A stretch of DNA of 45,248 bases, taken from assembly GCA_945947905.1 (NCBI GenBank), contig CAMEZO010000005.1:1-45248 (forward strand). The letters are read 5' to 3'. The position numbers and the translations under genes were made by a program. Within the stretch, counting starts at the first letter, position 1, and the number at the start of each line of letters is the position of its first letter. This document shows, in pieces, positions 21,022-30,400 of the stretch. The notes below the pieces were generated by a model that made no database searches, had not been told where the DNA came from, and saw only the letters and a program-made list of their open reading frames with translations. Source of the stretch: an uncultured bacterium. Its GTDB lineage: Bacteria > Verrucomicrobiota > Verrucomicrobiia > Verrucomicrobiales > Akkermansiaceae.

Positions 21022-22167
21022 TCAGATGCCCAAGTCGAGCTCGTCATCGTCCTCACTGCTGCCGCTGTCCTCGCTGCCGGAATCGCTGCTGCTGTCGTCG
21101 GAGGAGCTGTCGTCGCTTCCGCTGTCCGCGCCGGAGTCAGAGCTGTCATCGGAGCCGGAGTCCAAACCGATGTCGTCCGTGTCCGTCGAGCTGTCGGAGC
21201 TATCCGAGCTGCTGTCGGAGGTGTCGGAAGAATCAGACGAGTCGGAGGAGTCGGAGGAGTCGGAGGAGTCGTCGCCGCTGTCATCGGAGGAGTCGCCGGT
21301 GTCGATGTCGGTATCCGTATCCGTGTCGGAGGAGTCGGAAGAATCATCATCGCTGCCGCTGTCGGAGTCACCGGAGTCCTCCTCATCATCGGAGGAAGAG
21401 CTGCCGCTGTCGAGACCGGTGAGGGCCGGGGCCTCGGCTGTCTCGGGCTCGGGCTCAGGCTGAGCCTCCTTCTTTTCCGGGGCGGCGGGGGCCTCAGGAG
21501 CGGAGAAGAGTTCCTGCTTGGAGGGCGTTGTCTTGTAGGCCAGGGCCTCCTGCATGGCGGTGGAGCCGTAGCACTCATCGAACATCGTCAGCTCCTTGAA
21601 CTCCTCGCCGTCGGAGTCCGTGCTGCCGTAGAGGGTGTTGTTCATCCAGCGCTGCTTGTTCTCATCCGCAATGCCGCCGGCCAAGTCGCTGTGCTGCTGC
21701 ACCACCTCGATTTCCTCGGCAGAGGCTTCGCCGTAGTTCTTGCGCGGGCGCTCCGGCTGGGTCAGGTGGCGGTGCTTCTCTACTGCCGTATACAGAATCT
21801 GGTCATCCACCGGCTGGTCATAGGAGGGCACCGGCTTGCTGGCGCGTACACGACCGATTTCCTTGGCCAGCGCCTGCAGGGCCTTGGCGAACTCCTCACT
21901 GCGGGGATCGGTCTCCGGATTGCCGCAGCTCTTGTACAGGGCCGAGCCGTCGCCCGTCATCGGGCGGTTGAGAGAGTTAATGAAGCGCTCGTAAAGCACT
22001 TTTACTCGCTCGGCCGACGCATCGGCCTGCGATTTGTTCACAACGGACTGCAGTTCCTCGGTGAGTTCCTGCGCCAGCTTCAGGGTGGATTCCTCCTCCT
22101 TTTGGCACGAGGTCAAAAGCGTGGCTGCCGCGCAGAGTGCAGATGCGATCGAAAAGAAACGTTTCAT
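21022..22167 (-). CDS. Lipoprotein with long C-terminal Ser-Asp repeat region
   Basis: Lipobox ..AATLLTSC; residues after ~250 almost entirely S/D; ORF preceded by TTGACA-N17-TAAAAA. Confidence 0.85.
   Translation of the reverse strand: MKRFFSIASALCAAATLLTSCQKEEESTLKLAQELTEELQSVVNKSQADASAERVKVLYERFINSLNRPMTGDGSALYKSCGNPETDPRSEEFAKALQALAKEIGRVRASKPVPSYDQPVDDQILYTAVEKHRHLTQPERPRKNYGEASAEEIEVVQQHSDLAGGIADENKQRWMNNTLYGSTDSDGEEFKELTMFDECYGSTAMQEALAYKTTPSKQELFSAPEAPAAPEKKEAQPEPEPETAEAPALTGLDSGSSSSDDEEDSGDSDSGSDDDSSDSSDTDTDTDIDTGDSSDDSGDDSSDSSDSSDSSDSSDTSDSSSDSSDSSTDTDDIGLDSGSDDSSDSGADSGSDDSSSDDSSSDSGSEDSGSSEDDDELDLGI
21241..21271. repeat. 9-bp in-frame tandem repeat (gtcggagga, ~3.4 copies) inside the SD region
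   Basis: gtcggagga gtcggagga gtcggagga gtcg. Confidence 0.85.
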
Positions 22168-22253
22168 GAGAAATAGATAAGCTATGGGCTATTTTTACCA
22201 GTTTTTTTCTTCCATGTCAAGGTAAAGTCGCCTGTTTCGTCAAAAAAAGCGTA

Positions 22254-22742
22254 TTATGAGTGCTGCGGCGGGTCCGGCAGCAGGTCTTTGTAGATACCCG
22301 GCGATGAATTTTCGATGGGAGTGGCGCCCACGCAGCGAGCATAAAACTCCTGCGGGCCGACTCCGCCGACAACGGCGTAGGCGTAACCGAGGGCGCGCAT
22401 ATTCTCCAGGGCGGTGATGAGCAGGGCCTTGCCGAGGCCGTTGCCGCGCTGCCCGGGGTCGACCCCCATGGGGCCGATGAAGCCGCGGGCGGTCGTGTCG
22501 TAGCACGCAAAGCCCACGATGGCGCGGTTCTGCGTGGCGATGTAGCAGGCGGCGGGTTGGCGCCCCATGGCTACGAGAGCCTCGCTCACCCATTTGGGGC
22601 TGAAGGTGCGGCCCACCCAGTCGGCCAGAATGTGGCGCTCGAAGGGATTGCAGCGGCGGATGGTAATGCCCCCGGCCTGCAGGGCAGCGCGCAGGGGTGC
22701 CCCATCCGGCAGGTCATACAGCCTTACGAGCATGTCAATCAT
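22254..22742 (-). CDS. GNAT family N-acetyltransferase
   Basis: 162 aa; MGVDPGQRGNGLGKALLITALENMRALGYAYAVVG motif A. Confidence 0.85.
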   Translation of the reverse strand: MIDMLVRLYDLPDGAPLRAALQAGGITIRRCNPFERHILADWVGRTFSPKWVSEALVAMGRQPAACYIATQNRAIVGFACYDTTARGFIGPMGVDPGQRGNGLGKALLITALENMRALGYAYAVVGGVGPQEFYARCVGATPIENSSPGIYKDLLPDPPQHS

Positions 22743-22812
22743 CGTCGTGTTTGCTGATGGCAGAGCCGGGGGCGCCCGTTCGGCTGCCCCCGGCCCGGTG
22801 ATTGGTCAGTGG

Positions 22813-23841
22813 TTATTTCTTGGGCTTGTTCTCGCCCTCGACCTTGTTGCCTTTGCTGCGATCCGGCGTGGCGTTGTAGAACAGCTTGCAGAGCGCATCC
22901 GCATTCTTGTTCTTGCCCTTGGGGGCTACCACCGTGCGATAGATCTTGGCCATGGCCACGGCATCACGCAGGTCAAAGGGAGCTTCCTCCCAGGTTTTCT
23001 TCGTGATGTTGCCGCGGAGCTTGCCCATGGCTTCCTTGACGCCCGGAGCCGCTACCAGCAGGTCGATGCTGCGGGAGAGGGCGTCCTCCACCAGCTCCGG
23101 GTTCTTGCCGCGGGAGGCCATCACGCACTGGCAGAGCAGGTCAACCGCCTCGTGCATGGTGTCTACCTTGTCCGCCGGAACGGAGTCGCCCAGTCCGTTG
23201 GCCAGGGAGCGGCCGCGGGCGTAGCATACCCAAGCATACTTGTCCGTCGGCATGTTGCGGAAGGCATCCTTCTTCTTCTCGGAGAGGAATTTGTAAGCCT
23301 TGCTGATGGTACCGGCGCAGCCGGGGTCATCGGTGATCATGCCGGCGATGCGGGCCGCCTCCACCAGTGCCAGCTCCTCGCCCTTGAGCAGGTCGAACTT
23401 GGGGAAGGAGTTGGCCAGCATACGCACGGCTGCCCAGTCCTGCATGCGCACGGCGCATTCCAGCTCCATGAGGGCTGCCTTGGTGGACGGGTTGCCGGGC
23501 AGGGCGTTGTACATGGCGTACTTGCTCTTGACGGCAGCCAGCTGCTTGCGGGCAGCGGCCAGCTCATTGCCGCGGAAGGCTTCCTCCGCCTCCACCAAGT
23601 CCTTCGGGGTGTCGATGTAGAAGATCTTGGTGTCCCTGGGGGTGGCCGCCTTCTGCGAGCCGTCGCGGCGATCCGTGAACTGGAAGGTATCCCCCGTGCA
23701 GGAGGTTACCTTGAGGATTTCCTGTGCTTTGTCGAACTGCACGTGAACAATGAGCTCCGGGCCGCCCGCCTGCTGCGCTTGGGCCAAGCCGGCGCAGGCC
23801 AGGGCACTGAAAGCCAAGGTGGTGATGTGTGAGAATTTCAT
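22813..23841 (-). CDS. Secreted hypothetical protein, second gene after the TPR protein
   Basis: 342 aa; signal peptide MKFSHITTLAFSALACAGLAQAQ; 24 nt from the TPR gene stop. Confidence 0.75.
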   Translation of the reverse strand: MKFSHITTLAFSALACAGLAQAQQAGGPELIVHVQFDKAQEILKVTSCTGDTFQFTDRRDGSQKAATPRDTKIFYIDTPKDLVEAEEAFRGNELAAARKQLAAVKSKYAMYNALPGNPSTKAALMELECAVRMQDWAAVRMLANSFPKFDLLKGEELALVEAARIAGMITDDPGCAGTISKAYKFLSEKKKDAFRNMPTDKYAWVCYARGRSLANGLGDSVPADKVDTMHEAVDLLCQCVMASRGKNPELVEDALSRSIDLLVAAPGVKEAMGKLRGNITKKTWEEAPFDLRDAVAMAKIYRTVVAPKGKNKNADALCKLFYNATPDRSKGNKVEGENKPKK

Positions 23842-23865
23842 CGTTATGTGAGAGGTAGGGGGTGA

Positions 23866-26800
23866 TTAGTTCTGCTGCACGCGATTGGCGAAGTCAATGC
23901 GCTGTTTCTCTTCCTGCTGCACCTGCGGGGTGTTAGCAGCCTTCACTTTGGCCTCCAAGTCGCTCAGCAGCTTCATCTGGCTGCCGGTGAGCTTGAACTT
24001 GTCGCCGCCGGCCTTCACACTGCGGTTGATGAGCTCCACGAAGCTCTTGCCGGTGGTCCAGGCCTGGTAGGCATCGGAGGGCTTGTAGTCGCCCTTCATG
24101 CGGCTGCCGGTGGCGGGGGTGTTGCGGGCTGCCCAGGTGTCCATCATCTTGATGCAGGCCGGAATCGAGTACTCGAAGCGTCCCTTGTTCTGGTTGTAGA
24201 CATTCATGAACTGAATGAGGGCGCTGTTGTAGTTCTGATCCTTCAGGTAGGCATCGCCGGCCAGCAGAATCATGTCCAGTCGCTTGAAGGTCATCTGACG
24301 GTTGTTCAGGAACTTCTCGGCGCAGGCAATGGCTTGCTTCACATTGCCGGTAGCCATGTAGTTCTCCGCCATGCCGTAGAGGGCCGGGGCCATGATGACG
24401 GGATCGCCGCACTCGGAGACCTCTTGGTAGAGGGCGATGGCATCCTGCTTGTCGTTGCCCTTGGCACGGTAGGCGAGGGCCTGTGCCTTGCCCACGCGGG
24501 CGTTGTCCAGGTACTCTCCCTTGCGCTCGATGACCTTGCTGTAGTAGGCAATCGCCTGGTTAAGCTCATGCTCCATGGAGGAGGGATCGCTCATCTCGCC
24601 CACATACTTCACGAGGTAGTCGCCCACCTGCACGCAGTTGTAGTTCGTCAGGTCGTCCGGACGATACTTAAGGGCCATTTCTTCCAGGGCCTTCGTCATA
24701 TCGGTACGGAGTTGCTTCTTGACCTCCGGGTCCTTCGCGGCAGCCATTTCGTCGCCCATGGCGGTGATGATGGCCATGCGGAAGATGGAGCCGGTGTACT
24801 TGTCGTTCGGATCCAGACCCGGGAAGTTGCCGAACTTCTCGCTCTTGTCCGCCAGGGTCATGTTCTTACCGTGGAAGGTCGCCATGCCCTTGGTGTACTT
24901 CTCCACATAGGAGTTGATGTAGCGCTCCAGCTTGGAGTTGGGCGTGTTGCGCTTGAAGGCATAGGTCGCCTCGCGGGCGATGATTTCCTCGTCCTTCTTC
25001 ACGGCGGCGTCAAAGGCCTCCACGGCTCCCGGAGTGTCCTTGGTGGCCTTGCAGGCGCGGGCCAGAGCCAAGTCGGACATGTCGAGCGCGCTGGCGTTGC
25101 CTTCGCTGTCGGCCTTGCTCCAGAACTCATCCACATAGCCCTGGATGCGGGCGGACTGCTGCTCGTTGGTCTCCTCCGGCGTCATCTTGAGGTCCGCAGA
25201 GTAGGAGGCCAAGAAGAACAGGGCCTGGGAGGCCACATCCTTCATCTTGGCAGCCTGCTTCGGATCCTTCTCTGCCATGGCGAAGGCGGACGTGCGGGCG
25301 GTGTCGAACAGAGCCAAGCTGGCGCGCTTGCCCTCGTCGGCCACAGCCTTATCCAGCTTGCCGTCGCGGGCGATGAACATCTGCAGGTTGCCGGCAGTGA
25401 GAGCGGCACGCGGGGCAATCGGGTTGTCCTTCCAGGAAGCGGCGATGATCTTGCACAGCTGGGTGGCCGTCTCGTAGTCCTGCTTCTGCGTGTCCTCCTG
25501 CTGGCGGCCGCGGTCCATGAGCATGTTGGCGATGCCGTAGTAGAAGTTGGGTGCGATCTTATCCTTCAGCAGCTTGTCCGGCAGCGTCTCCGTGGTCGGC
25601 TTAAAGGAGGCACCGGCCAGGTAAGTGACGTACTTCTCGAACTGCTTGTAGGCGTTCTCGTACTGCGAGAGGTCGCCCGCCTTGCCCAGGCTGATGTAGG
25701 ACTCCGAGATGAAGTACAGAGCCTGCGTGGTGAACTGGTCCACCTGCGCCGGCTTGATGGCGCCCTCGCCCTTGGCTTTCAGAGCCTCGGACTTCAGGAA
25801 CTCATTGCCCACCTCGATGGCCTTACCGTAGTTGGCGATGCGGAAGTTGGAGGTCAGCTTGAGCATGCACGCATAGGCCCAGATGGACTTGTTGTCCTTC
25901 ATCTGTTCCATCACGGTGTCGGTCTGCTTGATCACCTTCTCGTAGGCGGCGCGCTTGTCGCTGTCGGCGGCCTTCGGGTCTTTGTAGGTGGCCTCGGCCT
26001 TCTTCCAGAGCTTCTTGAGCTCACCGAAAGCAAGGGACTTCTTCATGCTGCCGTCGGCGGAGCTCTGGTCCATCATGGCCTGGTATTTCTCCTGCGCGGC
26101 TTCATCACCGCAGGCGGAGCAGAACTGCGAGAGCAGGTACAGGTTGTTGTCCTTCTGCGGTTTGAGGATCTTCTTGTCCTTGTTCTTCGGGTCCTTTTCT
26201 TCCTTCTGCAGGTCGGGGTAGCGGTCCACAATCACTTGGAAACCGGCGCGACCCAAGCGGGCGCTGCTGAAGCACTGGTAGTACATGTTGGCCTGGGTCA
26301 TGATGGCATAAGCCTCCGTATACTTACCCTTGGCGATGAAGTCCTTGTACTGGGAGAGGAGCTTCTTGTTCACCTCCGGCTTGATGCTTTCACCCGTGCC
26401 GGAGTCGCTGATGACCGGGCGGCGCTCGTCCTTCAGCTTGCCGATGTTCTTGTCCAGCGCACCGGTCGCGTTCGCTACCTCGCGGAGGTCAGGCATGATG
26501 CTGAAGAGAGCCGAAGCCGCGCGGGCAGCCTGCGCCCCCTGCTCAACGGCCTGCGGGGTATTGTTCTGCATGAACTTGGGAACCAAGCCTGCTACACGGA
26601 TACCCATGTTCAGGAACTTGCCCGCGAACTTGGCGGAGCGCTGTGCACCCAGGTTGTAGCTGGAGGGGTTGCCCTCGATAATCTTATAAGCCCAGTCGAT
26701 GTACTCCGGTTTGGTGGTAGCCACCTTCACGATGGATTCCAGACCCTGAATAGCCATGTCATCCGGCAATTTGCCCTTGCCCTGCATGCTCTTCTCCAGG

Positions 26801-27426
26801 TACTCGTTCGCTTTCTTGAAGTCCGGTGTCGGCTTCAGCAGGCAGGACTGCATCAGCAGGAAGCACACCTGGCTCTCCACCTTGAGCTTCTTCTCTGCCT
26901 TGGAGACCTTGCCCTTCTCGAGCAGCTTCAGATACTCGTCCAAGTACTTGATGGCTTCATCCAGCTTGGAGAGATCCCCCCCCTTGCCGTCCGTGCCGAT
27001 GGCCTGCTTGTAGCGGGCATGGCCCTGCTGGAAGATGGAGGCCGTGGAGTACATCTCCACATAGTCCATTTGCTCGGCCGGAAGGCTGGCGCGGGCCGTG
27101 TTCAGAAATTCCTTGCTGCTCCAGCGCTGGCCGGGGTTCAGCTTCTTGAAGGCTTCCACGGCCTCGTCATAGCGGCCCACCTTCATATACATGGTTGCCT
27201 TCTCCCACAGGTAGAAGGGTACCACATAGCTGTATTGCTTGGCCAGGTTACCCTCGCCGCTGAACTTGGTGATGACTTTGTCTGCCAGCTGTGCTGCCTC
27301 GTTGATCTTACCGGCGGCAGCCAGTTGCTTCACCTGCGCCAGCGACCCTACCGGGTCCTGCGCCTGGCAGAGCATCGGCGTCGTGAACGCCAGTGCCGCA
27401 AGCGTGAATGTTGTGCTGAGTTTCAT
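23866..27426 (-). CDS. Giant secreted TPR-type repeat protein
   Basis: 1186 aa; signal peptide MKLSTTFTLAALAFTTPMLCQAQ; helical TPR-like segments throughout; adjacent to ExbB/ExbD genes. Confidence 0.85.
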   Translation of the reverse strand: MKLSTTFTLAALAFTTPMLCQAQDPVGSLAQVKQLAAAGKINEAAQLADKVITKFSGEGNLAKQYSYVVPFYLWEKATMYMKVGRYDEAVEAFKKLNPGQRWSSKEFLNTARASLPAEQMDYVEMYSTASIFQQGHARYKQAIGTDGKGGDLSKLDEAIKYLDEYLKLLEKGKVSKAEKKLKVESQVCFLLMQSCLLKPTPDFKKANEYLEKSMQGKGKLPDDMAIQGLESIVKVATTKPEYIDWAYKIIEGNPSSYNLGAQRSAKFAGKFLNMGIRVAGLVPKFMQNNTPQAVEQGAQAARAASALFSIMPDLREVANATGALDKNIGKLKDERRPVISDSGTGESIKPEVNKKLLSQYKDFIAKGKYTEAYAIMTQANMYYQCFSSARLGRAGFQVIVDRYPDLQKEEKDPKNKDKKILKPQKDNNLYLLSQFCSACGDEAAQEKYQAMMDQSSADGSMKKSLAFGELKKLWKKAEATYKDPKAADSDKRAAYEKVIKQTDTVMEQMKDNKSIWAYACMLKLTSNFRIANYGKAIEVGNEFLKSEALKAKGEGAIKPAQVDQFTTQALYFISESYISLGKAGDLSQYENAYKQFEKYVTYLAGASFKPTTETLPDKLLKDKIAPNFYYGIANMLMDRGRQQEDTQKQDYETATQLCKIIAASWKDNPIAPRAALTAGNLQMFIARDGKLDKAVADEGKRASLALFDTARTSAFAMAEKDPKQAAKMKDVASQALFFLASYSADLKMTPEETNEQQSARIQGYVDEFWSKADSEGNASALDMSDLALARACKATKDTPGAVEAFDAAVKKDEEIIAREATYAFKRNTPNSKLERYINSYVEKYTKGMATFHGKNMTLADKSEKFGNFPGLDPNDKYTGSIFRMAIITAMGDEMAAAKDPEVKKQLRTDMTKALEEMALKYRPDDLTNYNCVQVGDYLVKYVGEMSDPSSMEHELNQAIAYYSKVIERKGEYLDNARVGKAQALAYRAKGNDKQDAIALYQEVSECGDPVIMAPALYGMAENYMATGNVKQAIACAEKFLNNRQMTFKRLDMILLAGDAYLKDQNYNSALIQFMNVYNQNKGRFEYSIPACIKMMDTWAARNTPATGSRMKGDYKPSDAYQAWTTGKSFVELINRSVKAGGDKFKLTGSQMKLLSDLEAKVKAANTPQVQQEEKQRIDFANRVQQN

Positions 27427-27478
27427 TGTCTTCGTTTGGTTGTTGCTGTGAAAAATTGTCGTTTGTGTTTGTTTCGCG

Positions 27479-27524
27479 AAAAAAGGAGGGGAGCAACGGC
27501 ACTCTGCCGCCTACTCCCCTCCTT
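27479..27524 (-). terminator. Rho-independent terminator between exbD and the TPR gene
   Basis: AAGGAGGGGAG / CTCCCCTCCTT 11 bp perfect stem followed on minus by TTTTTT. Confidence 0.8.
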
Positions 27525-27554
27525 GAAGTTGTGTGTGTTACGGGGAAGGGGTGG

Positions 27555-28076
27555 TTACTTCTCGGGACACTGCAAGCCAACGGTGTGAATGTCAGCCAAG
27601 GCCAAGGCTCCCATCACGTCCACAATGCGCTGGTGGCATACATCGCCGTCTGCGATAATCTGCACGACCGGCTCCTGCCCGGCGCTCTGGGCCTGGGACT
27701 TCAGCTCCTTGAGCTGCTCCACCAAGGCATCGAGGTTGCGCTCGTTGGTGTAGGTCTTGTAATTGGAATCCGTGGGCTTCGGTACGCCCTGGCGGTCCAG
27801 GATGGTGAGGGCATCGCCCACCGGCAGGTTGTTGCCGCTGCCCATCCAGAAGACTGCCCCGGAACCCTCTACGCGGATGCGTCCCGGCTCAATGGGCGGC
27901 GGGGTGCCGCTCGCTGCCGAGCTGCCCGGAATGGCCATGTCGAGCTTCTTTTCCTGCACCAGCGAGGTGGCCACCAGGAAGTAGATGAGCAGCAGGAAGC
28001 AGGCATCGATCATTGAGGAGATGTTCATCTCCGGATCTTCCTGTTCCTCCACGGGTCTCTGTTTACGTCTTGCCAT
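27555..28076 (-). CDS. ExbD/TolR family biopolymer transport protein (second copy)
   Basis: 173 aa; single TM MNISSMIDACFLLLIYFLVATSL with conserved Asp. Confidence 0.9.
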   Translation of the reverse strand: MARRKQRPVEEQEDPEMNISSMIDACFLLLIYFLVATSLVQEKKLDMAIPGSSAASGTPPPIEPGRIRVEGSGAVFWMGSGNNLPVGDALTILDRQGVPKPTDSNYKTYTNERNLDALVEQLKELKSQAQSAGQEPVVQIIADGDVCHQRIVDVMGALALADIHTVGLQCPEK

Positions 28077-28095
28077 AGTCTCGTTTGTGCGTGGG

Positions 28096-28668
28096 TTATT
28101 GTTTCAGTTCCTGGTTGGCGAACACGATGTTCGTGATGCCGGCCTTGGCCGCTGCGGCGATGACCTTGTTGGTGCGGGCCCAGGGGGCTGCAATGTCACC
28201 GCGCAGGTAGAGGACGATCTTCTCTTTCTCCACGCGCTGCGCAATGTGGTCCTTGTAGCTGCGGATACACTCCGTCATCTGGTCGAACTGGTCCTCGGTG
28301 TAGCCCTTGGGCTGGTAGTCCTTCAGGGCAGCCGCTACCTTGTCGCCGTCGGTCATGCTCTTGGCTACGTGCCAAATCGCCTGCCCGTGCTTCTCGGCAA
28401 AGCGCACCGCCTCGCTGGGCTTGTCGCCGTTGGCCTTCTGGTCCATTTTCTCCCCATCCGCAAAGACGTCTACCACAATGCAGTTCTGCGCGTCTTTCAG
28501 GTCATCGCACTTCACAGCCTTGGGCATCTTGACGAAGGGGTCCTTGGCCACCGTAATCTGCGTGGCATTCACCACGAAGAAGATCAGCAGCAGGAAGCAA
28601 GCGTCAATCATGGGAGACATATTGGGCTTGCACTCCATCTCCTCAACTTTAACTCTTTTCTTTCCCAT
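28096..28668 (-). CDS. ExbD/TolR family biopolymer transport protein (first copy)
   Basis: 190 aa; KPNMSPMIDACFLLLIFFVVNATQITVAKDPFVKMP. Confidence 0.9.
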   Translation of the reverse strand: MGKKRVKVEEMECKPNMSPMIDACFLLLIFFVVNATQITVAKDPFVKMPKAVKCDDLKDAQNCIVVDVFADGEKMDQKANGDKPSEAVRFAEKHGQAIWHVAKSMTDGDKVAAALKDYQPKGYTEDQFDQMTECIRSYKDHIAQRVEKEKIVLYLRGDIAAPWARTNKVIAAAAKAGITNIVFANQELKQ

Positions 28669-28753
28669 AGTCTGAATGGTGTTTTCGATGTGAACGCCTG
28701 CCCGCTGCGGTTGCCTGCGGGCAGGCCTGTCTTATCCGGGGTGCTTACCCGGC

Positions 28754-29584
28754 TCAGGCTTCCTGACCCTCAATGAGTTCGCCCTCGCCTTCCTCACCCT
28801 CCTCGGCGTTCAAGCCCTCCGGGATACGGGCGAGCTGTGCCTCGGCGTTGATGACGTTGATGGAGGTGTTCATCATTTCGGCCACGGTGTTCACACACTC
28901 GGACTCGAGCTTCTGGGCGTGCTTCTTCAGGAAGAAGAAGGCCGGCAGAGCGATGATGGAAATGATGAGGCCCCAGAAGGTGGTAAGCAAGGCCACGGAA
29001 ATGGAACCTGCCAGCTGGCTCGGGTCGGCAGAACCGGCGGTGGCCAGGGTTTCGAAGGCGAGCACCATACCCTGAATCGTACCGAACAGACCGATGGACG
29101 GAGCAATGGCACCGATGAGGGCCAGAATGTCCACGTTGAGCATCACCGCCGGGCGCTCGTTGCCGGCAAACTCAACCACGGAGTCTTCCACGGCGTCCTT
29201 GCCCAGGTCCTCCGGACGGTTGGCGTCCACGTTCGGCAGGGAGTAAGCCACCAGACGGCCCAGGTAGGTCGGGCTCTGCGTGGCCAGCTGAATGGCGGAC
29301 TGCACACGGCACTCACCCATCAGCGAGATGAGCTGGCCGCGGAGCGCCTCCGGGCAGAACTTCTCGCGTTTCAGGCTCATGAGGCAGGTCGTGAGTAGGT
29401 AGAGACACCAGATCAGCAGCAGGACCAGCGGAATCATGGTCCAACCACCGGCAATGACCCAGGTGTCGAGCATGTTCTTGGATTTGGCGCCCCCTTCCTC
29501 TGCCATGGCAGGAGCGAGAGCTGCAAATGCGATCATACCGCAGGTGAGAGAGCGGATGCCGAAGCGTGTGAGTGTCGTTTTCAT
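28754..29584 (-). CDS. MotA/TolQ/ExbB proton channel family protein
   Basis: 276 aa; three TM regions, IGAIAPSIGLFGTIQGMVLAFETLATAGSADPSQLAGSISVALLTTFWGLIISIIALPAFFFL. Confidence 0.95.
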   Translation of the reverse strand: MKTTLTRFGIRSLTCGMIAFAALAPAMAEEGGAKSKNMLDTWVIAGGWTMIPLVLLLIWCLYLLTTCLMSLKREKFCPEALRGQLISLMGECRVQSAIQLATQSPTYLGRLVAYSLPNVDANRPEDLGKDAVEDSVVEFAGNERPAVMLNVDILALIGAIAPSIGLFGTIQGMVLAFETLATAGSADPSQLAGSISVALLTTFWGLIISIIALPAFFFLKKHAQKLESECVNTVAEMMNTSINVINAEAQLARIPEGLNAEEGEEGEGELIEGQEA

Positions 29585-29726
29585 ATCTGTCTGAATAAGT
29601 GCTGTTTGCAGAATTGACAGCTCTTATTTAAGCACATTCTGCCCGTTTGGCAAGCAAGAAGTTCATTTTCCCGCAAAAAAAATGCAAACGGCCCCATTCC
29701 CGGCCCCTTTGCGGGGGCTTTTGGAC

Positions 29727-29755
29727 TTGCAGGAAGGGCTCCGCGGTGGTATAGT
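29727..29755 (+). promoter_or_regulatory. Promoter TTGCAG-N17-TATAGT, 6 nt before the pdxH ATG
   Basis: TATAGT gcggac ATG. Confidence 0.65.
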
Positions 29756-29761
29756 GCGGAC

Positions 29762-30400
29762 ATGGATTTATCTGCCTTTCGCGAAGAATACCTCAAGGAG
29801 ACGCTGCACCGCCGGGACTTGGCGGCCTCGCCTTTCGAGCAGTTCGATGTGTGGTTCCGCCAAGCCCTCAAGAGCGGCATTGCCGAGCCGAATGCCATGA
29901 GCTTGGCTACGTGCACGCCGGGGGGCTTGCCCTCTCTGCGCACGGTGCTGCTCAAGTACTACGATGAGCGCGGCTATGTCTTTTTTACGAATTACACGAG
30001 CCGCAAGGCGCAGGAGATGACGGCCAATCCGGAGGTGTGCATGCTGCTGCCCTGGGTGGTGCTGGAGCGGCAGATCATTGTCTACGGGCGGGTGGAGAAG
30101 ATCTCGCGCACGGAGACGCTGAAGTATTTCCTTACGCGCCCGCGCGAGTCACAGCTCGGGGCTTGGGTATCTCACCAAAGTCAAGTGGTGTCCACGCGTA
30201 AGCTCTTGATGATGAAGCTGCAGGAGCTTAAGCGCAAGTTTGCGGAGGGGCAGGTGCCGCTGCCGGATTTCTGGGGTGGCTTCCGCATCGTGCCGCACCA
30301 CATGGAGTTCTGGCAGGGCGGCCCGGGTCGCGTGCACGATCGCTTTATGTACACGCTGATGGCGGATGGCAGTTGGAGCATCGAGCGGCTGCAACCCTAA
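29762..30400 (+). CDS. pdxH: Pyridoxamine 5'-phosphate oxidase
   Basis: 212 aa; NAMSLATCTPGGLPSLRTVLLKYYDERGYVFFTNYTSRKAQE, SQLGAWVSHQS, PDFWGGFRIVPHHMEFWQGGPGRVHDR. Confidence 0.97.
   Translation: MDLSAFREEYLKETLHRRDLAASPFEQFDVWFRQALKSGIAEPNAMSLATCTPGGLPSLRTVLLKYYDERGYVFFTNYTSRKAQEMTANPEVCMLLPWVVLERQIIVYGRVEKISRTETLKYFLTRPRESQLGAWVSHQSQVVSTRKLLMMKLQELKRKFAEGQVPLPDFWGGFRIVPHHMEFWQGGPGRVHDRFMYTLMADGSWSIERLQP

Noticed and set aside
21200-21420. CRISPR-like regular repeats
   Set aside because: Repeats are 3-9 bp codon repeats of Ser/Asp with no spacers; no cas genes in the window.
21009-21422. Ser/Arg/Cys-rich ORFs opposite the SD-repeat gene (RRCRCRCRSHR-type)
   Set aside because: Products of translating a repetitive tract in other frames; no start context.
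24334-27588. 1084-codon ORF antisense to the TPR gene
   Set aside because: Sense ORF has a signal peptide and TPR-like character; the antisense is an in-register codon-bias artefact.
29690-29725. GCCCC-tttgc-GGGGGC-TTTT as a plus-strand terminator before pdxH
   Set aside because: Short stem with no plus-strand gene upstream to terminate; probably incidental GC-rich DNA.
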